The notes below the pieces were generated by a model. The model did no database searches. It saw only the letters and a program-made list of their open reading frames with translations, and had not been told where the DNA came from. 29,639 bases of DNA. Source: Sphaerochaeta sp. GTDB taxonomy: Bacteria; Spirochaetota; Spirochaetia; Sphaerochaetales; Sphaerochaetaceae. Below, one piece after another: positions 1 through 7,719 of the stretch (position 1 is its first letter; each line of letters begins with the position of its first letter). The position numbers and the translations under genes were made by a program. The DNA lies in NCBI GenBank assembly GCA_003456855.1, contig DMOO01000076.1, positions 1 to 29,639 of the forward strand, in the 5' to 3' direction.

Positions 1-43
1 TTGCAAAAGTCCTATGAAAAACGCAAATTACTAATGATTTGAC

Positions 44-80
44 AAAAAAAAGGGGATGGCAGAATGAACTGCGCATCCCC
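44..80 (-). terminator. Intrinsic terminator of the first outer-membrane gene
   Basis: Read on the minus strand, a GGGGATG(C)GCAG / CTGC(C)ATCCCC stem with a six-base loop is followed directly by eight T residues. It lies about 20 bases past the stop codon at 102, where a rho-independent terminator for that gene is expected. Bases 1-43 hold nothing else that I can support. Confidence 0.85.
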
Positions 81-101
81 GAAATCAATCGAATTAGGCT
101 A

Positions 102-1877
102 TCAGATCTCGTACTTCAGTCCGACTGTGATCTGGACATCGGTCTGGTTGTTGCCATCGACGTTGTCCATGTTCTGGACGATCAGGAAGTCTGCTTTTGC
201 AGAGGCGCTGAGGCCCTTGACGATCTTGTACTCGCCTGTGAGGGAGAGGATGATTGACTGCTCGACAGCATGCTCCTGGACCACTGTATCAGTTGATGTG
301 TCGTAATCTGCAGAATCGAACGGGTTGAAGGTTGTCGGTGTGGATACATCCGGAGCATCCTCATACTGTGATCTGTACATGTGCCACTTGCTGTTGATGT
401 CCATCGAGCCGTGCTTCATCAGCATTGCCTCGAAACCGACCTTGAAGGTTCCAGGCATCTCGTAGCCGACCTTTCCGTCGAACAGGATGACGTCGTTGCC
501 GTACTTGTAGGTGGTGCACATCCTCTCAAGGATGATTCTGTCGCAGGAGATTGTCCTGAAGTAGGCGTCGTAGCCGTAGCCTACTGCATACTTGTCACCC
601 TGGTCCTCCTCGTAGTGGAGGCCTCTGATGTAGAGGAACGGGTCGGTCTTGACGAACTCGAAGCTTCCGGTGACGATTCCGTCTCCGGCTGCCATTGCAC
701 CCTTGACTCCGGCAAGAAGTCCGAGAGCCTGTGTGTTTGTTCTGCCTTCACCAGGACCTGAGAACTCGTCTACTGCGAACTGGCCATAGACGTTCACGCC
801 GGCGATCGGAGTGTAGTCAGCCTCGAAGACAAGCAGTGAGTTCCCGTTTCTTGCGATGTACTCGTTGTGCATGAAGCCGAACGGGTTGACCTGAAGAAGT
901 GAGAAGGTCTGGTCGTCGGTTGGATCTGACCAGTACATGCAGGCCTCGTTGACTGCCAGGCCGACCTTGTTCTTGAAGAAGTTGAACTCAAGTCTGTGGA
1001 CGATCATGGCCTTGTAGCCGTCAAGGCTGTCATACTGGCTCTCTTCTGATGCCTGGGATGGGTAGATCGTTCCAAGCAGCGAGTACTTGAAGCTGTTGAA
1101 GAAGGTGTTGAACCTTGCAAGTGTGTGTTTCGGGAAGGAATCCGAGAGCATCAGGTTTCCTGTCTCACCGTTACCCCAGCTGAGCTTGTCACGGCCCACC
1201 ATGAAGTTCCAGTGCTCTCCGCCTGCTGAGACGAAGGCCCTGTACGGGAAGGTCCAGTCAAAGTCTGCAAGGATGTTACCATTGGATGGCTTTGAGAAGA
1301 GCAGGGCGTTCACCACCGGAAGGTTTGTGTTCAGGCCGTTGGCATAGAGCAGGTTCGCCGTTGCTCCCTTTCCGCCCTTGCTGACATCGTATCCGATGCA
1401 GTTGGAGAGTGAGAGCTCGAAGTATCCGTAGAAGTGCTCCGTCGGCCAGGTCTCGAAGGTGAAGTCAAGGAACTTGGCCCTGTCAGTGTAGCTGTGGAAC
1501 CAGTCATTGTAGTCATCGAATTCCTGGTTCGTGTGGTAGTAGCCCTCAAGTGCCAGATCAAGGCCGAACTCCATTCCGAGGTTGTCATCGTACTGGAGCT
1601 TTGGCTCTGAAGTGATCATGGCGGCAACATAGTCGTAGTATTTCTGTGCAGCATCTGACAGACTTGCCTTGTCGATTCTTGCAAGCATGTTCTGAAGCTC
1701 CGCCTCTGACCAGGGTCCGGATGATGACGGCAATGACTGGCCTGCAAGTATGTACAGTGTCTCCATGGCGTCATAGACACCGGAGTCCACCGAATAGATC
1801 TTCTGCTCATTGCTGTAGGCGAATGCAGAAGAGAGAAGGATTGCCACCATGAGGATGGCGATTACGGTTCTTTTCAT
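102..1877 (-). CDS. Wzi-like outer-membrane beta-barrel paralogue 1
   Basis: This encodes a 591-residue protein. The start at 1877 is chosen because GGAGG lies 5 nt upstream and the protein then opens with a clean signal peptide, MKRTVIAILMVAILLSSAFA; the frame stays open further upstream without a signal sequence. After cleavage comes a helical segment with SVDSGVYDAMETLYILAG and GPWSEAEL. Around residues 218-245 is the block GGEHWNFMVGRDKLSWGNG (G228 begins GRDK), then aromatic-rich alternating strands and a C-terminal beta-signal ending KYEI. The GRD..SWG.G.TGN.MLSD block resembles the capsule-assembly barrel Wzi; this is a similarity judged by eye. An outer-membrane barrel is likely; binding of a surface glycan is inference. 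It is transcribed divergently from paralogue 2 and has its own terminator at 44-80. It could equally be a porin of a spirochaete-specific family. Confidence 0.85.
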   Translation of the reverse strand: MKRTVIAILMVAILLSSAFAYSNEQKIYSVDSGVYDAMETLYILAGQSLPSSSGPWSEAELQNMLARIDKASLSDAAQKYYDYVAAMITSEPKLQYDDNLGMEFGLDLALEGYYHTNQEFDDYNDWFHSYTDRAKFLDFTFETWPTEHFYGYFELSLSNCIGYDVSKGGKGATANLLYANGLNTNLPVVNALLFSKPSNGNILADFDWTFPYRAFVSAGGEHWNFMVGRDKLSWGNGETGNLMLSDSFPKHTLARFNTFFNSFKYSLLGTIYPSQASEESQYDSLDGYKAMIVHRLEFNFFKNKVGLAVNEACMYWSDPTDDQTFSLLQVNPFGFMHNEYIARNGNSLLVFEADYTPIAGVNVYGQFAVDEFSGPGEGRTNTQALGLLAGVKGAMAAGDGIVTGSFEFVKTDPFLYIRGLHYEEDQGDKYAVGYGYDAYFRTISCDRIILERMCTTYKYGNDVILFDGKVGYEMPGTFKVGFEAMLMKHGSMDINSKWHMYRSQYEDAPDVSTPTTFNPFDSADYDTSTDTVVQEHAVEQSIILSLTGEYKIVKGLSASAKADFLIVQNMDNVDGNNQTDVQITVGLKYEI

Positions 1878-1911
1878 GAATTCCTCCGTTGTGATAACCA
1901 CACCCTTTGTG

Positions 1912-1941
1912 AGTATAACATCACCTGCGCCCATATTGGAA
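1912..1941 (-). promoter_or_regulatory. Candidate promoter for the 102-1877 gene
   Basis: On the minus strand a TATACT -10 box (1912-1917) sits 18 bp from a weak TTCCAA -35 (1936-1941), giving a 5' leader of about 30 nt that contains the GGAGG. The -10 is good; the -35 matches only 3 of 6. The 136-bp divergent gap 1878-2013 must hold promoters for both paralogues. On the plus strand TATGAT at 1954-1959 is a possible -10 without a clear -35. Confidence 0.35.
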
Positions 1942-2013
1942 CTGAAATGGCAATATGATATCATACAACCTACTAGTTTGCTATTATTTTACACATTTCC
2001 ACGGAGGAGTGTC

Positions 2014-3870
2014 ATGAAAAAACTATTGCTAGCACTTGTTTCTCTGGTTCTGGTCTGCGGTCTTGCCTTCGCAGCAACAAACAGCCAGAAGGTCTATTCA
2101 GTCGACAGTGATGTCTACAAGGACATCTCCAAGATATACGTTCTGACAGGACATGCCCTGCCATCAACAGCAGGTCCTTGGAGCGGTGATGAGCTCTGCA
2201 AGATGATCGAGGCCATCGACAGAAACGATGTCCCTGACTACATGCAGGCAACCTACGATGCAGTCCTCGAGGCCCTTGGAGCAGAGGCTGACGTTGATTT
2301 CAAGGGTGGTGCATTGAACTTCAACGGCACAGTGAACCTTGATCTCTATTTCCACACCTACGATGTCAGCGCAGACGATGCAATCACAAGAACTGACGTC
2401 AACAATATGCCTGAGAGTGCCTTCGAGGGCAGAAGCTGGTGGTTCGGAAAGGACCTCAACCACATTGTTCCTTTCTTCGAGCTCGAGATCGAGAACTATC
2501 TGAACGACCATGTCTACTTCGTCTTTGACATGCCGCTTCAGAACGCCTCACGCGGAGTGAAGGACATCGGATCTACACTGCTGAACACAAACGTGATCAT
2601 GCTCCAGAACCTTTCCTTCAGCCTTAAGGATCTTGACATCGCAAGCTTCCCGCACAGAGCCTTTGCTGCAGTCGGTGGAGAAGGCTGGTCCGTCGAGGTC
2701 GGCCGTGACAGACTCAACTGGGGTGCAGGCACCACAGGCAACGTTGTCCTCTCAGACAACTTCCCGTACCACGACATGGTCAGGGCAACAGCCTACGGCG
2801 AGAAGCTCAAGTACACATACCTGATCTCCTTCTTCCCAAGCAAGATGAACTACTACAACGCAACAACAGAAGAGTTTGAGGGAGACGGCGACGTCAACTC
2901 GACACAAAGACTTGACGGTCTGTTCTTCTATGCAGCACACAGGTTCGAGTTCAGACTCTTCAAGGACAAGGTCGGCTTCGCACTCACAGAAGGCCTGATG
3001 TATGCATCAGAGACCAACAACATCGAAGTTGCCGCTCTCAGCCCGATCTACTTCATGCACAATGCCTTCATGCCGAAGAACTCCAACTCAACACTTGCAT
3101 TCGAGCTTGACTACACACCTATCAAGGGTCTGAACATCTATGGACAGCTGCTTCTTGACCAGGGCAGAATGCCAGGCTTCGAGAGTGTCTCCGGAGCTGT
3201 CGAGCCGGGTGAGTCCCCAGACGGAAACGCATACCTTGTCGGTGCAAAGTACATGACAGGAGTCCAGAAGGGAGTCCTCACAGTCAATCCTGAGTTCGCA
3301 TATGTCAGCCCGTTCTGCTACCTGAGAGACAGCGGATACACAAGCAAGTACGGCATGGACTATGTCGGAGCAATCAAGTCCAGACTCTACGGATACGAGG
3401 ACAGATCAAACGCCCCTGACATCCTCTACGAAGACTATGTGATCGGTTACACCTACGGTCCTGACTGCCTGGTTGCAAACCTCTCCGCTTCCTGGGAAGG
3501 TGAGAAGCTCTCATTCACAGCAAACGGAATGTACATGGTCCATGGAACACACGATCTGTGGACAAAGTGGACAGAGACCCCGACCGGACTCACAGACGAT
3601 GACTATTCAGCAGCATACGAGGCAGAGTTCTCAGGAATCTCAAGCTCACATGCAAACACAACCAACTACAGATATGCAGATGCACAGACAGCAAGAGACG
3701 CGAAGTGGACAACACTTGACATCGGAGTCGGTGCCAGCTACCAGATCATCGACAACGTCAAGCTGAACCTCAACGTCGACTTCGTATCAATGAAGAACAT
3801 CTACAATGTCGAGGGTAATGATGCCTCAGACGTTCAGATCATCTTCGGTGTGAAGTACGACTGCTTCTGA
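2014..3870 (+). CDS. Wzi-like outer-membrane beta-barrel paralogue 2
   Basis: This encodes a 618-residue protein. The ATG at 2014 follows GGAGGAG and yields the signal peptide MKKLLLALVSLVLVCGLAFA; the open frame upstream of it has no start signals. The mature N-terminus has VYSVDSDVYKDISKIYVLTG and TAGPWSGDEL, as in the sister genes. The central block GGEGWSVEVGRDRLNWGAG (GRDR from residue 230) and TGNVVLSDNFPYHD is intact. Later strands include LAFELDYTPIKGLNIYGQ, shared nearly word for word with paralogues 1 and 4. The C-terminus VKYDCF fits an outer-membrane assembly signal. It heads a plus-strand operon with the genes at 3887, 5502 and 5975, with 16-bp gaps. Location in the outer membrane is well supported; the ligand is unknown, and a Wzi-like role in glycan surface attachment is only a hypothesis. 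Confidence 0.86.
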   Translation: MKKLLLALVSLVLVCGLAFAATNSQKVYSVDSDVYKDISKIYVLTGHALPSTAGPWSGDELCKMIEAIDRNDVPDYMQATYDAVLEALGAEADVDFKGGALNFNGTVNLDLYFHTYDVSADDAITRTDVNNMPESAFEGRSWWFGKDLNHIVPFFELEIENYLNDHVYFVFDMPLQNASRGVKDIGSTLLNTNVIMLQNLSFSLKDLDIASFPHRAFAAVGGEGWSVEVGRDRLNWGAGTTGNVVLSDNFPYHDMVRATAYGEKLKYTYLISFFPSKMNYYNATTEEFEGDGDVNSTQRLDGLFFYAAHRFEFRLFKDKVGFALTEGLMYASETNNIEVAALSPIYFMHNAFMPKNSNSTLAFELDYTPIKGLNIYGQLLLDQGRMPGFESVSGAVEPGESPDGNAYLVGAKYMTGVQKGVLTVNPEFAYVSPFCYLRDSGYTSKYGMDYVGAIKSRLYGYEDRSNAPDILYEDYVIGYTYGPDCLVANLSASWEGEKLSFTANGMYMVHGTHDLWTKWTETPTGLTDDDYSAAYEAEFSGISSSHANTTNYRYADAQTARDAKWTTLDIGVGASYQIIDNVKLNLNVDFVSMKNIYNVEGNDASDVQIIFGVKYDCF

Positions 3871-3886
3871 TAAATCTATACTGTAA

Positions 3887-5485
3887 ATGAAAAAGGCAAT
3901 TGTAATTCTATTGTTGCTGGTTTCCGCGGTATCGCTTTTTGCCACCAACGGGCAGAAGGTGATTCCGCTTGAAAGCGACGTCTACAGCGCCATAGATGCC
4001 CTCTATATCCTGGAGGGCAAGGCTGTTCCATCAACAACAAGGCCCTGGACTGTGGCAGAGACCAAGAAAATTCTTTCTAAAGTATCAAAAGAGACCTCCG
4101 TTGAGCTGTATTCCATAGTGGAAGAAGCTGTAGGGGAAACCCCAAAGATCGCTTTGGATGAGTATTTCGGCATGACCTTCGGCGGCTATGCCTCCATAAC
4201 GGGCTATGCACACACCAACACGGCCTACAGCTATCCGTTCAACGAGATGGGCAGCAACCTGTTCAGAAACGCCAACGACACGCCTACAATCAGAGTGGAC
4301 TGGGATACCTGGGCAGGCGAGCATGTCTACAGCTTCGTCTGGTATGGGTACAAGAACGAGTACTACGAGAACGGCTATGGCAAGTACAACTTCGATTTCG
4401 ACATCTCAAATCTGACTCCAGACGGATTCACAACCGACATTGACCAGAGGGAGCCATCAAGGGCCTTCGCCGTTGTTGGAGGGGACAGCTGGAGCTTGGA
4501 GTATGGTCGTGACAGGCTGCTGATGGGTACGGGCAACTCCGGAAGCATCATCCTGAGTGACACGTTTCCGTACCATAACGTTCTGAGATTCACACTCTTT
4601 GGAAACAGATACAAGTACTCCTTCATAATGAGCTTCCTGCCGCACCTGACAAGGGATTCAGAGAACGGTCTCCACGAGGGGGGAGGCGGAGTGCTCTTCT
4701 ACATGACTCACAGACTTGAGTGCCGATTCCTGTCAGACGGGCTCTATGCGGCAATCAACGAATCCGTCATGTACAGAGACGATGACAGTTTGATGGACTT
4801 CAGGTACATAAACCCGGTGATGTACTTCCACAACTACTTCATCTCAAGGAGAACGAACTCGATCATCGACGTCGAGGCCAGCTTCACCATGCCGAAGGGC
4901 TGGAACCTCTACGGCCAGTTCGCGATAGACCAGTTCGCTTCACCTGTCGAGAAATCAGAGGACGATTACAACGACCCTCTTGCCTTCGGGGCAATGCTTG
5001 GAATCCAGAACGTCAGCCTTGTAGGCGACGGTGTCCTGACCATAGGTCTTGAAGGGGCATACACGATGCCGTACCTCTACCACAGGGCAAAGAGCATTGA
5101 TGATTGGCAGAACTATCCAATCCAGAGTGACACTGATCCAGGCCTGGGTTACATAGGAAGCTACCGCAACAAGATGTTCTACATCGGCTACACCTATGGA
5201 AGCGATGCCGTAGTGGCCGATCTGAAAATCACCTACGAGGTGCCTTCAGACTGGAAGGTCAGTGCAGAGGGAACTTTCCTGGTGCACGGAGAGAAGAACG
5301 CACGTGCACTGTTCAGAATGGATGACGACTCCTTCGCTCCTTCCGGCGATTCCTGGACCTTCGGTCTTGTGGAGATCAATGCGAAGAAGCACTTCAAGAA
5401 CTACGCAATCTACGGTCAGTACGACTTCATCTTCGGTGAGTCGACAGACCATCAATTCACCCTTGGTGCAGAGGTGGATTTCTAA
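3887..5485 (+). CDS. Wzi-like outer-membrane beta-barrel paralogue 3
   Basis: This encodes a 532-residue protein, shorter than its upstream neighbour. It has a signal peptide (MKKAIVILLLLVSAVSLFA), the helical segment with ESDVYSAIDALYILEG and RPWTVAE, the block GGDSWSLEYGRDRLLMGTG (GRDR from residue 207), and a C-terminus ending LGAEVDF with the terminal Phe typical of barrel proteins. The usual Trp-Gly of the block is Met-Gly here. It starts 16 bp after paralogue 2. No Shine-Dalgarno sequence is visible; a TATACT hexamer lies at 3877-3882, just before the ATG, but without a -35. Translation may rely on coupling to the upstream gene or on a leaderless transcript. The function is as uncertain as for its sisters. 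Confidence 0.84.
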   Translation: MKKAIVILLLLVSAVSLFATNGQKVIPLESDVYSAIDALYILEGKAVPSTTRPWTVAETKKILSKVSKETSVELYSIVEEAVGETPKIALDEYFGMTFGGYASITGYAHTNTAYSYPFNEMGSNLFRNANDTPTIRVDWDTWAGEHVYSFVWYGYKNEYYENGYGKYNFDFDISNLTPDGFTTDIDQREPSRAFAVVGGDSWSLEYGRDRLLMGTGNSGSIILSDTFPYHNVLRFTLFGNRYKYSFIMSFLPHLTRDSENGLHEGGGGVLFYMTHRLECRFLSDGLYAAINESVMYRDDDSLMDFRYINPVMYFHNYFISRRTNSIIDVEASFTMPKGWNLYGQFAIDQFASPVEKSEDDYNDPLAFGAMLGIQNVSLVGDGVLTIGLEGAYTMPYLYHRAKSIDDWQNYPIQSDTDPGLGYIGSYRNKMFYIGYTYGSDAVVADLKITYEVPSDWKVSAEGTFLVHGEKNARALFRMDDDSFAPSGDSWTFGLVEINAKKHFKNYAIYGQYDFIFGESTDHQFTLGAEVDF

Positions 5486-5501
5486 AAACAGGGGGACTAC
5501 A

Positions 5502-5978
5502 GTGCGTAGAAAGGCGATTTTCGTGATTGTTGTTCTTTCTATGGCACTGCCTCTCTTTGCAACTTTCCAGATACAGCACAGCCTGTCCTACGATTTCTTT
5601 CTGCCTCAGACTGCACACACTGTGTGTTACAGGGCGGACTACCTTGTAGGCGACCCTGAAGGCTTCTCCGCAGGCATGACCCTGTCTTTGGGATACGGGG
5701 TGGAGCACTTCACGGACTATGGTTCCAACGCCTTGGTATACGGACCTTCCCTGGGGATGGGCCTTGTTGCCCAGTACTCCTTTGACAACGGCCTGATGCT
5801 TACGGCCAGCGCCTCTGCGCTTGCCGCCTACGCACTCTATCCTGAGATTCTGCGTGGGGAGTTCCAGGTTGATGTCAGATATAGGTTGACCGAGAAGCTC
5901 TACGCCGGCCTTGGTGCGGGGGTCCTTTTCCCTCAGTGGAACTCCGACATCCAGGCCCTGATAGGGGTGAGCCTATGA
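5502..5978 (+). CDS. Small exported outer-membrane-like protein
   Basis: This encodes a 158-residue protein starting at GTG 5502, chosen because GGGGGA lies a few bases upstream and the product then opens with a signal peptide (MRRKAIFVIVVLSMALPLFA). The mature part has alternating hydrophobic and aromatic stretches, such as SLSYDFFLP, MTLSLGYGVEHF and GLGAGVLFPQW, and ends ALIGVSL, consistent with a small eight-strand barrel. I recognise no family. It begins 16 bp after paralogue 3, and its stop codon overlaps the next start by four bases (ATGA), so it is translated as part of the 2014-6910 operon. It may be an accessory of the larger barrels, but this rests on position only. Confidence 0.75.
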   Translation: MRRKAIFVIVVLSMALPLFATFQIQHSLSYDFFLPQTAHTVCYRADYLVGDPEGFSAGMTLSLGYGVEHFTDYGSNALVYGPSLGMGLVAQYSFDNGLMLTASASALAAYALYPEILRGEFQVDVRYRLTEKLYAGLGAGVLFPQWNSDIQALIGVSL

Positions 5979-6910
5979 GAAGGGTGCTCATTCTGCTTCT
6001 GCTTGTACCGCTTCTCATATCCTGCGGCATGGACCCGAATCTCAACGGAGGCAACGACACAGTGTATGAGGACTCGGCCGATTGGATGGGGAGGCTCCCG
6101 TCCGGCACGCTGATTCGAAACATCACAATGCCTGGAACACACGACAGCTGCGCCAACTACGACTATCTGGGGCTTTCCAGCATATCATCCACACAGGACC
6201 TGACACTTATGGAGCAGCTTGAGGCCGGCGTCAGATGCCTTGATATCCGAATCACGGAGAAGGATGGCGTCTACGGCGTCTACCACGGTCCGGTGTACAT
6301 GAAGATGACCCTGGATGACGTTGCAATGGTCTGCAAGGACTTCCTTGGAAAGCATCCCACCGAGTTCATCCTGATGTTCGTGCAGTATGAGAACGGCCAC
6401 TACAGGCTGGGAACCGGTGCCATAGCTGCACTCAGGGACTCTGACACTGATCTCTTCTACCAAGGCGAGGATCTTTTAGGCGTCACTCTCTCCGAGGTTG
6501 CAGGGACGATCATAGTTGCGGAGAACTACTGGCACAGATACGATGAGCCTGCGCTTGTCAGCGAGGACGACTTCTGGGTTCCTGACGACGAGTGGGGCTA
6601 TGACGAGGAGGAGTTCTGGGTTACTGAGGATCCCCAGATCATCCTGGACAACGCACTGACTCTGATGGGGATGGTGAGGACAAACAACAGAAATCGTACG
6701 GACTATCCTGCGTCCTACAGCACCTCCAGCTATTTCAGCGGGCAGTTCGGACTTCCGAACTACAGAATCGTGAGCTCCTTCGTGAATCCGAGAATCCAGG
6801 CCGAGATCGGGAAATACGCTGGCAGCGGCACCTATTTCGGCATTCTGAGAGTGGACCACATCACCCGGGATCTGGCCCATGCGATATACAGCTGCAATTC
6901 ACTTCTGTGA
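5975..6910 (+). CDS. PI-PLC X-domain-like lipoprotein phospholipase
   Basis: This encodes a 311-residue protein with a lipoprotein signal (LLVPLLISC, lipidated Cys near residue 19). The mature protein begins with ADWMGRLPSGTLIRNITMPG, then THDS with the predicted catalytic His56, then QLEAGVRCLDIRI and VYHGP with His104. These are the two histidines and the surrounding pattern of the phosphatidylinositol-specific phospholipase C X domain. Bacterial members cleave phosphatidylinositol lipids or their glycan anchors without calcium. The length matches single-domain bacterial enzymes of about 300 residues. The ATG overlaps the preceding stop codon, so it is translationally coupled to the barrel operon. 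Its lipid anchor and neighbours place it at the cell surface or in the periplasm. The substrate is unknown; some family members are not true PI enzymes. Confidence 0.88.
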   Translation: MRRVLILLLLVPLLISCGMDPNLNGGNDTVYEDSADWMGRLPSGTLIRNITMPGTHDSCANYDYLGLSSISSTQDLTLMEQLEAGVRCLDIRITEKDGVYGVYHGPVYMKMTLDDVAMVCKDFLGKHPTEFILMFVQYENGHYRLGTGAIAALRDSDTDLFYQGEDLLGVTLSEVAGTIIVAENYWHRYDEPALVSEDDFWVPDDEWGYDEEEFWVTEDPQIILDNALTLMGMVRTNNRNRTDYPASYSTSSYFSGQFGLPNYRIVSSFVNPRIQAEIGKYAGSGTYFGILRVDHITRDLAHAIYSCNSLL

Positions 6911-7049
6911 ACATTTGTTCTATTTTAATCGAATTATTATCTGAAATATATTTGTTTGTGCATTTTTATGTGTTTTCACAAATCAAATATGGAAAATCCT
7001 CCACATACAATTTACCACTCAATTATCAATTATGATTGGAGGAAAGGGT

Positions 7050-7646
7050 ATGAGAAGGAAGGGATTTGCCGCTTCTGCAGTGGTTTTGCTTATGCTTCTT
7101 GTAACAACGATGGCCTGTTTTGCAGAGGCTATTGTTGAAGTTGACGACTCTGTTGAGGAACAGACCGTTTTAAAGGGAACCAAGACAGTCATCAAGGTCT
7201 TCGAGACCACAGATATGCATGGTTACATCATCGATGCCTCTTCGATGAACGAGGAGACTTTCCAGTACAGGCTTGCCTACCTTGCCAACGTTGTCAACCA
7301 GGCCAGGGCAGAGTATGACGATGTCATCCTGCTGAATGGCGGAAACAACTACGAGGGAACACCGGTGTCCAACCTGCTCAAGGGCGCAGCCATCAGAGCA
7401 GCATTCGACCTGATGGACTACGATGGAACGGCAATGGGCAACCATGAGTTCGACTGGGACAACATCAAGTACAGAATCAACGCTGATGCAGAAGGCACAA
7501 TCGGCACCTATGAGGTCGGTTCCTTCAAGGGCGACTCGGATGTCCCTGTCCTTGCAAGCAACCTCTACTACAAGGCAACCGGCGAGGGCAAGGAGATCGC
7601 AGTCGACACAAGCGCAAGGGGAACAGGAACACTCAAGGCTGAGTGA
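7050..7646 (+). CDS. C-terminally truncated 5'-nucleotidase/metallophosphatase, probably inactive
   Basis: This encodes a 198-residue exported protein. The ATG at 7050 is used because GGAGGAAAGG lies upstream and a signal peptide follows (VVLLMLLVTTMACFA). It matches only the start of the UshA/CpdB-type metallophosphatase domain: TTDMHG (D55, H57), NGGNNYEGTP (96-105) and GNHEFD (130-135). Full enzymes are about 500 residues or more and need later GHxH-type ligands and a nucleotide-binding domain; both are absent. The bridging Asp normally in the GGD motif is Asn (N99). The stop codon is followed within 20 bases by a strong terminator, so no remainder lies downstream. I infer a decayed gene created by a deletion, though a retained non-enzymatic surface protein cannot be excluded. 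The AT-rich stretch 6911-7049 should hold its promoter, but I see no convincing boxes. Confidence 0.75.
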   Translation: MRRKGFAASAVVLLMLLVTTMACFAEAIVEVDDSVEEQTVLKGTKTVIKVFETTDMHGYIIDASSMNEETFQYRLAYLANVVNQARAEYDDVILLNGGNNYEGTPVSNLLKGAAIRAAFDLMDYDGTAMGNHEFDWDNIKYRINADAEGTIGTYEVGSFKGDSDVPVLASNLYYKATGEGKEIAVDTSARGTGTLKAE

Positions 7647-7665
7647 TCAGTACCCAAATACAATG

Positions 7666-7701
7666 AAAGGGGCTTTCACACGAAGGCCCCTTTCTGTTTT
7701 T
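7666..7701 (+). terminator. Intrinsic terminator after the truncated nucleotidase
   Basis: A 12-bp stem (7666-7677 with 7682-7693, one G-T pair) has a 4-nt loop and is followed by TGTTTTT. It lies 20 bp after the stop at 7646 and just before the end of the convergent gene at 7720. On the minus strand there is no T-run, so it serves the plus strand. Confidence 0.88.
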
Positions 7702-7719
7702 CATAGTTTTTTCAATGCG

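Noticed and set aside
3871..3886. Promoter and leaderless start for paralogue 3 from TATACT at 3877
   Set aside because: No -35 element at 15-19 bp upstream and the gene lies 16 bp after a co-directional gene; coupling within the operon is an equally simple explanation, so it is not listed as a promoter.
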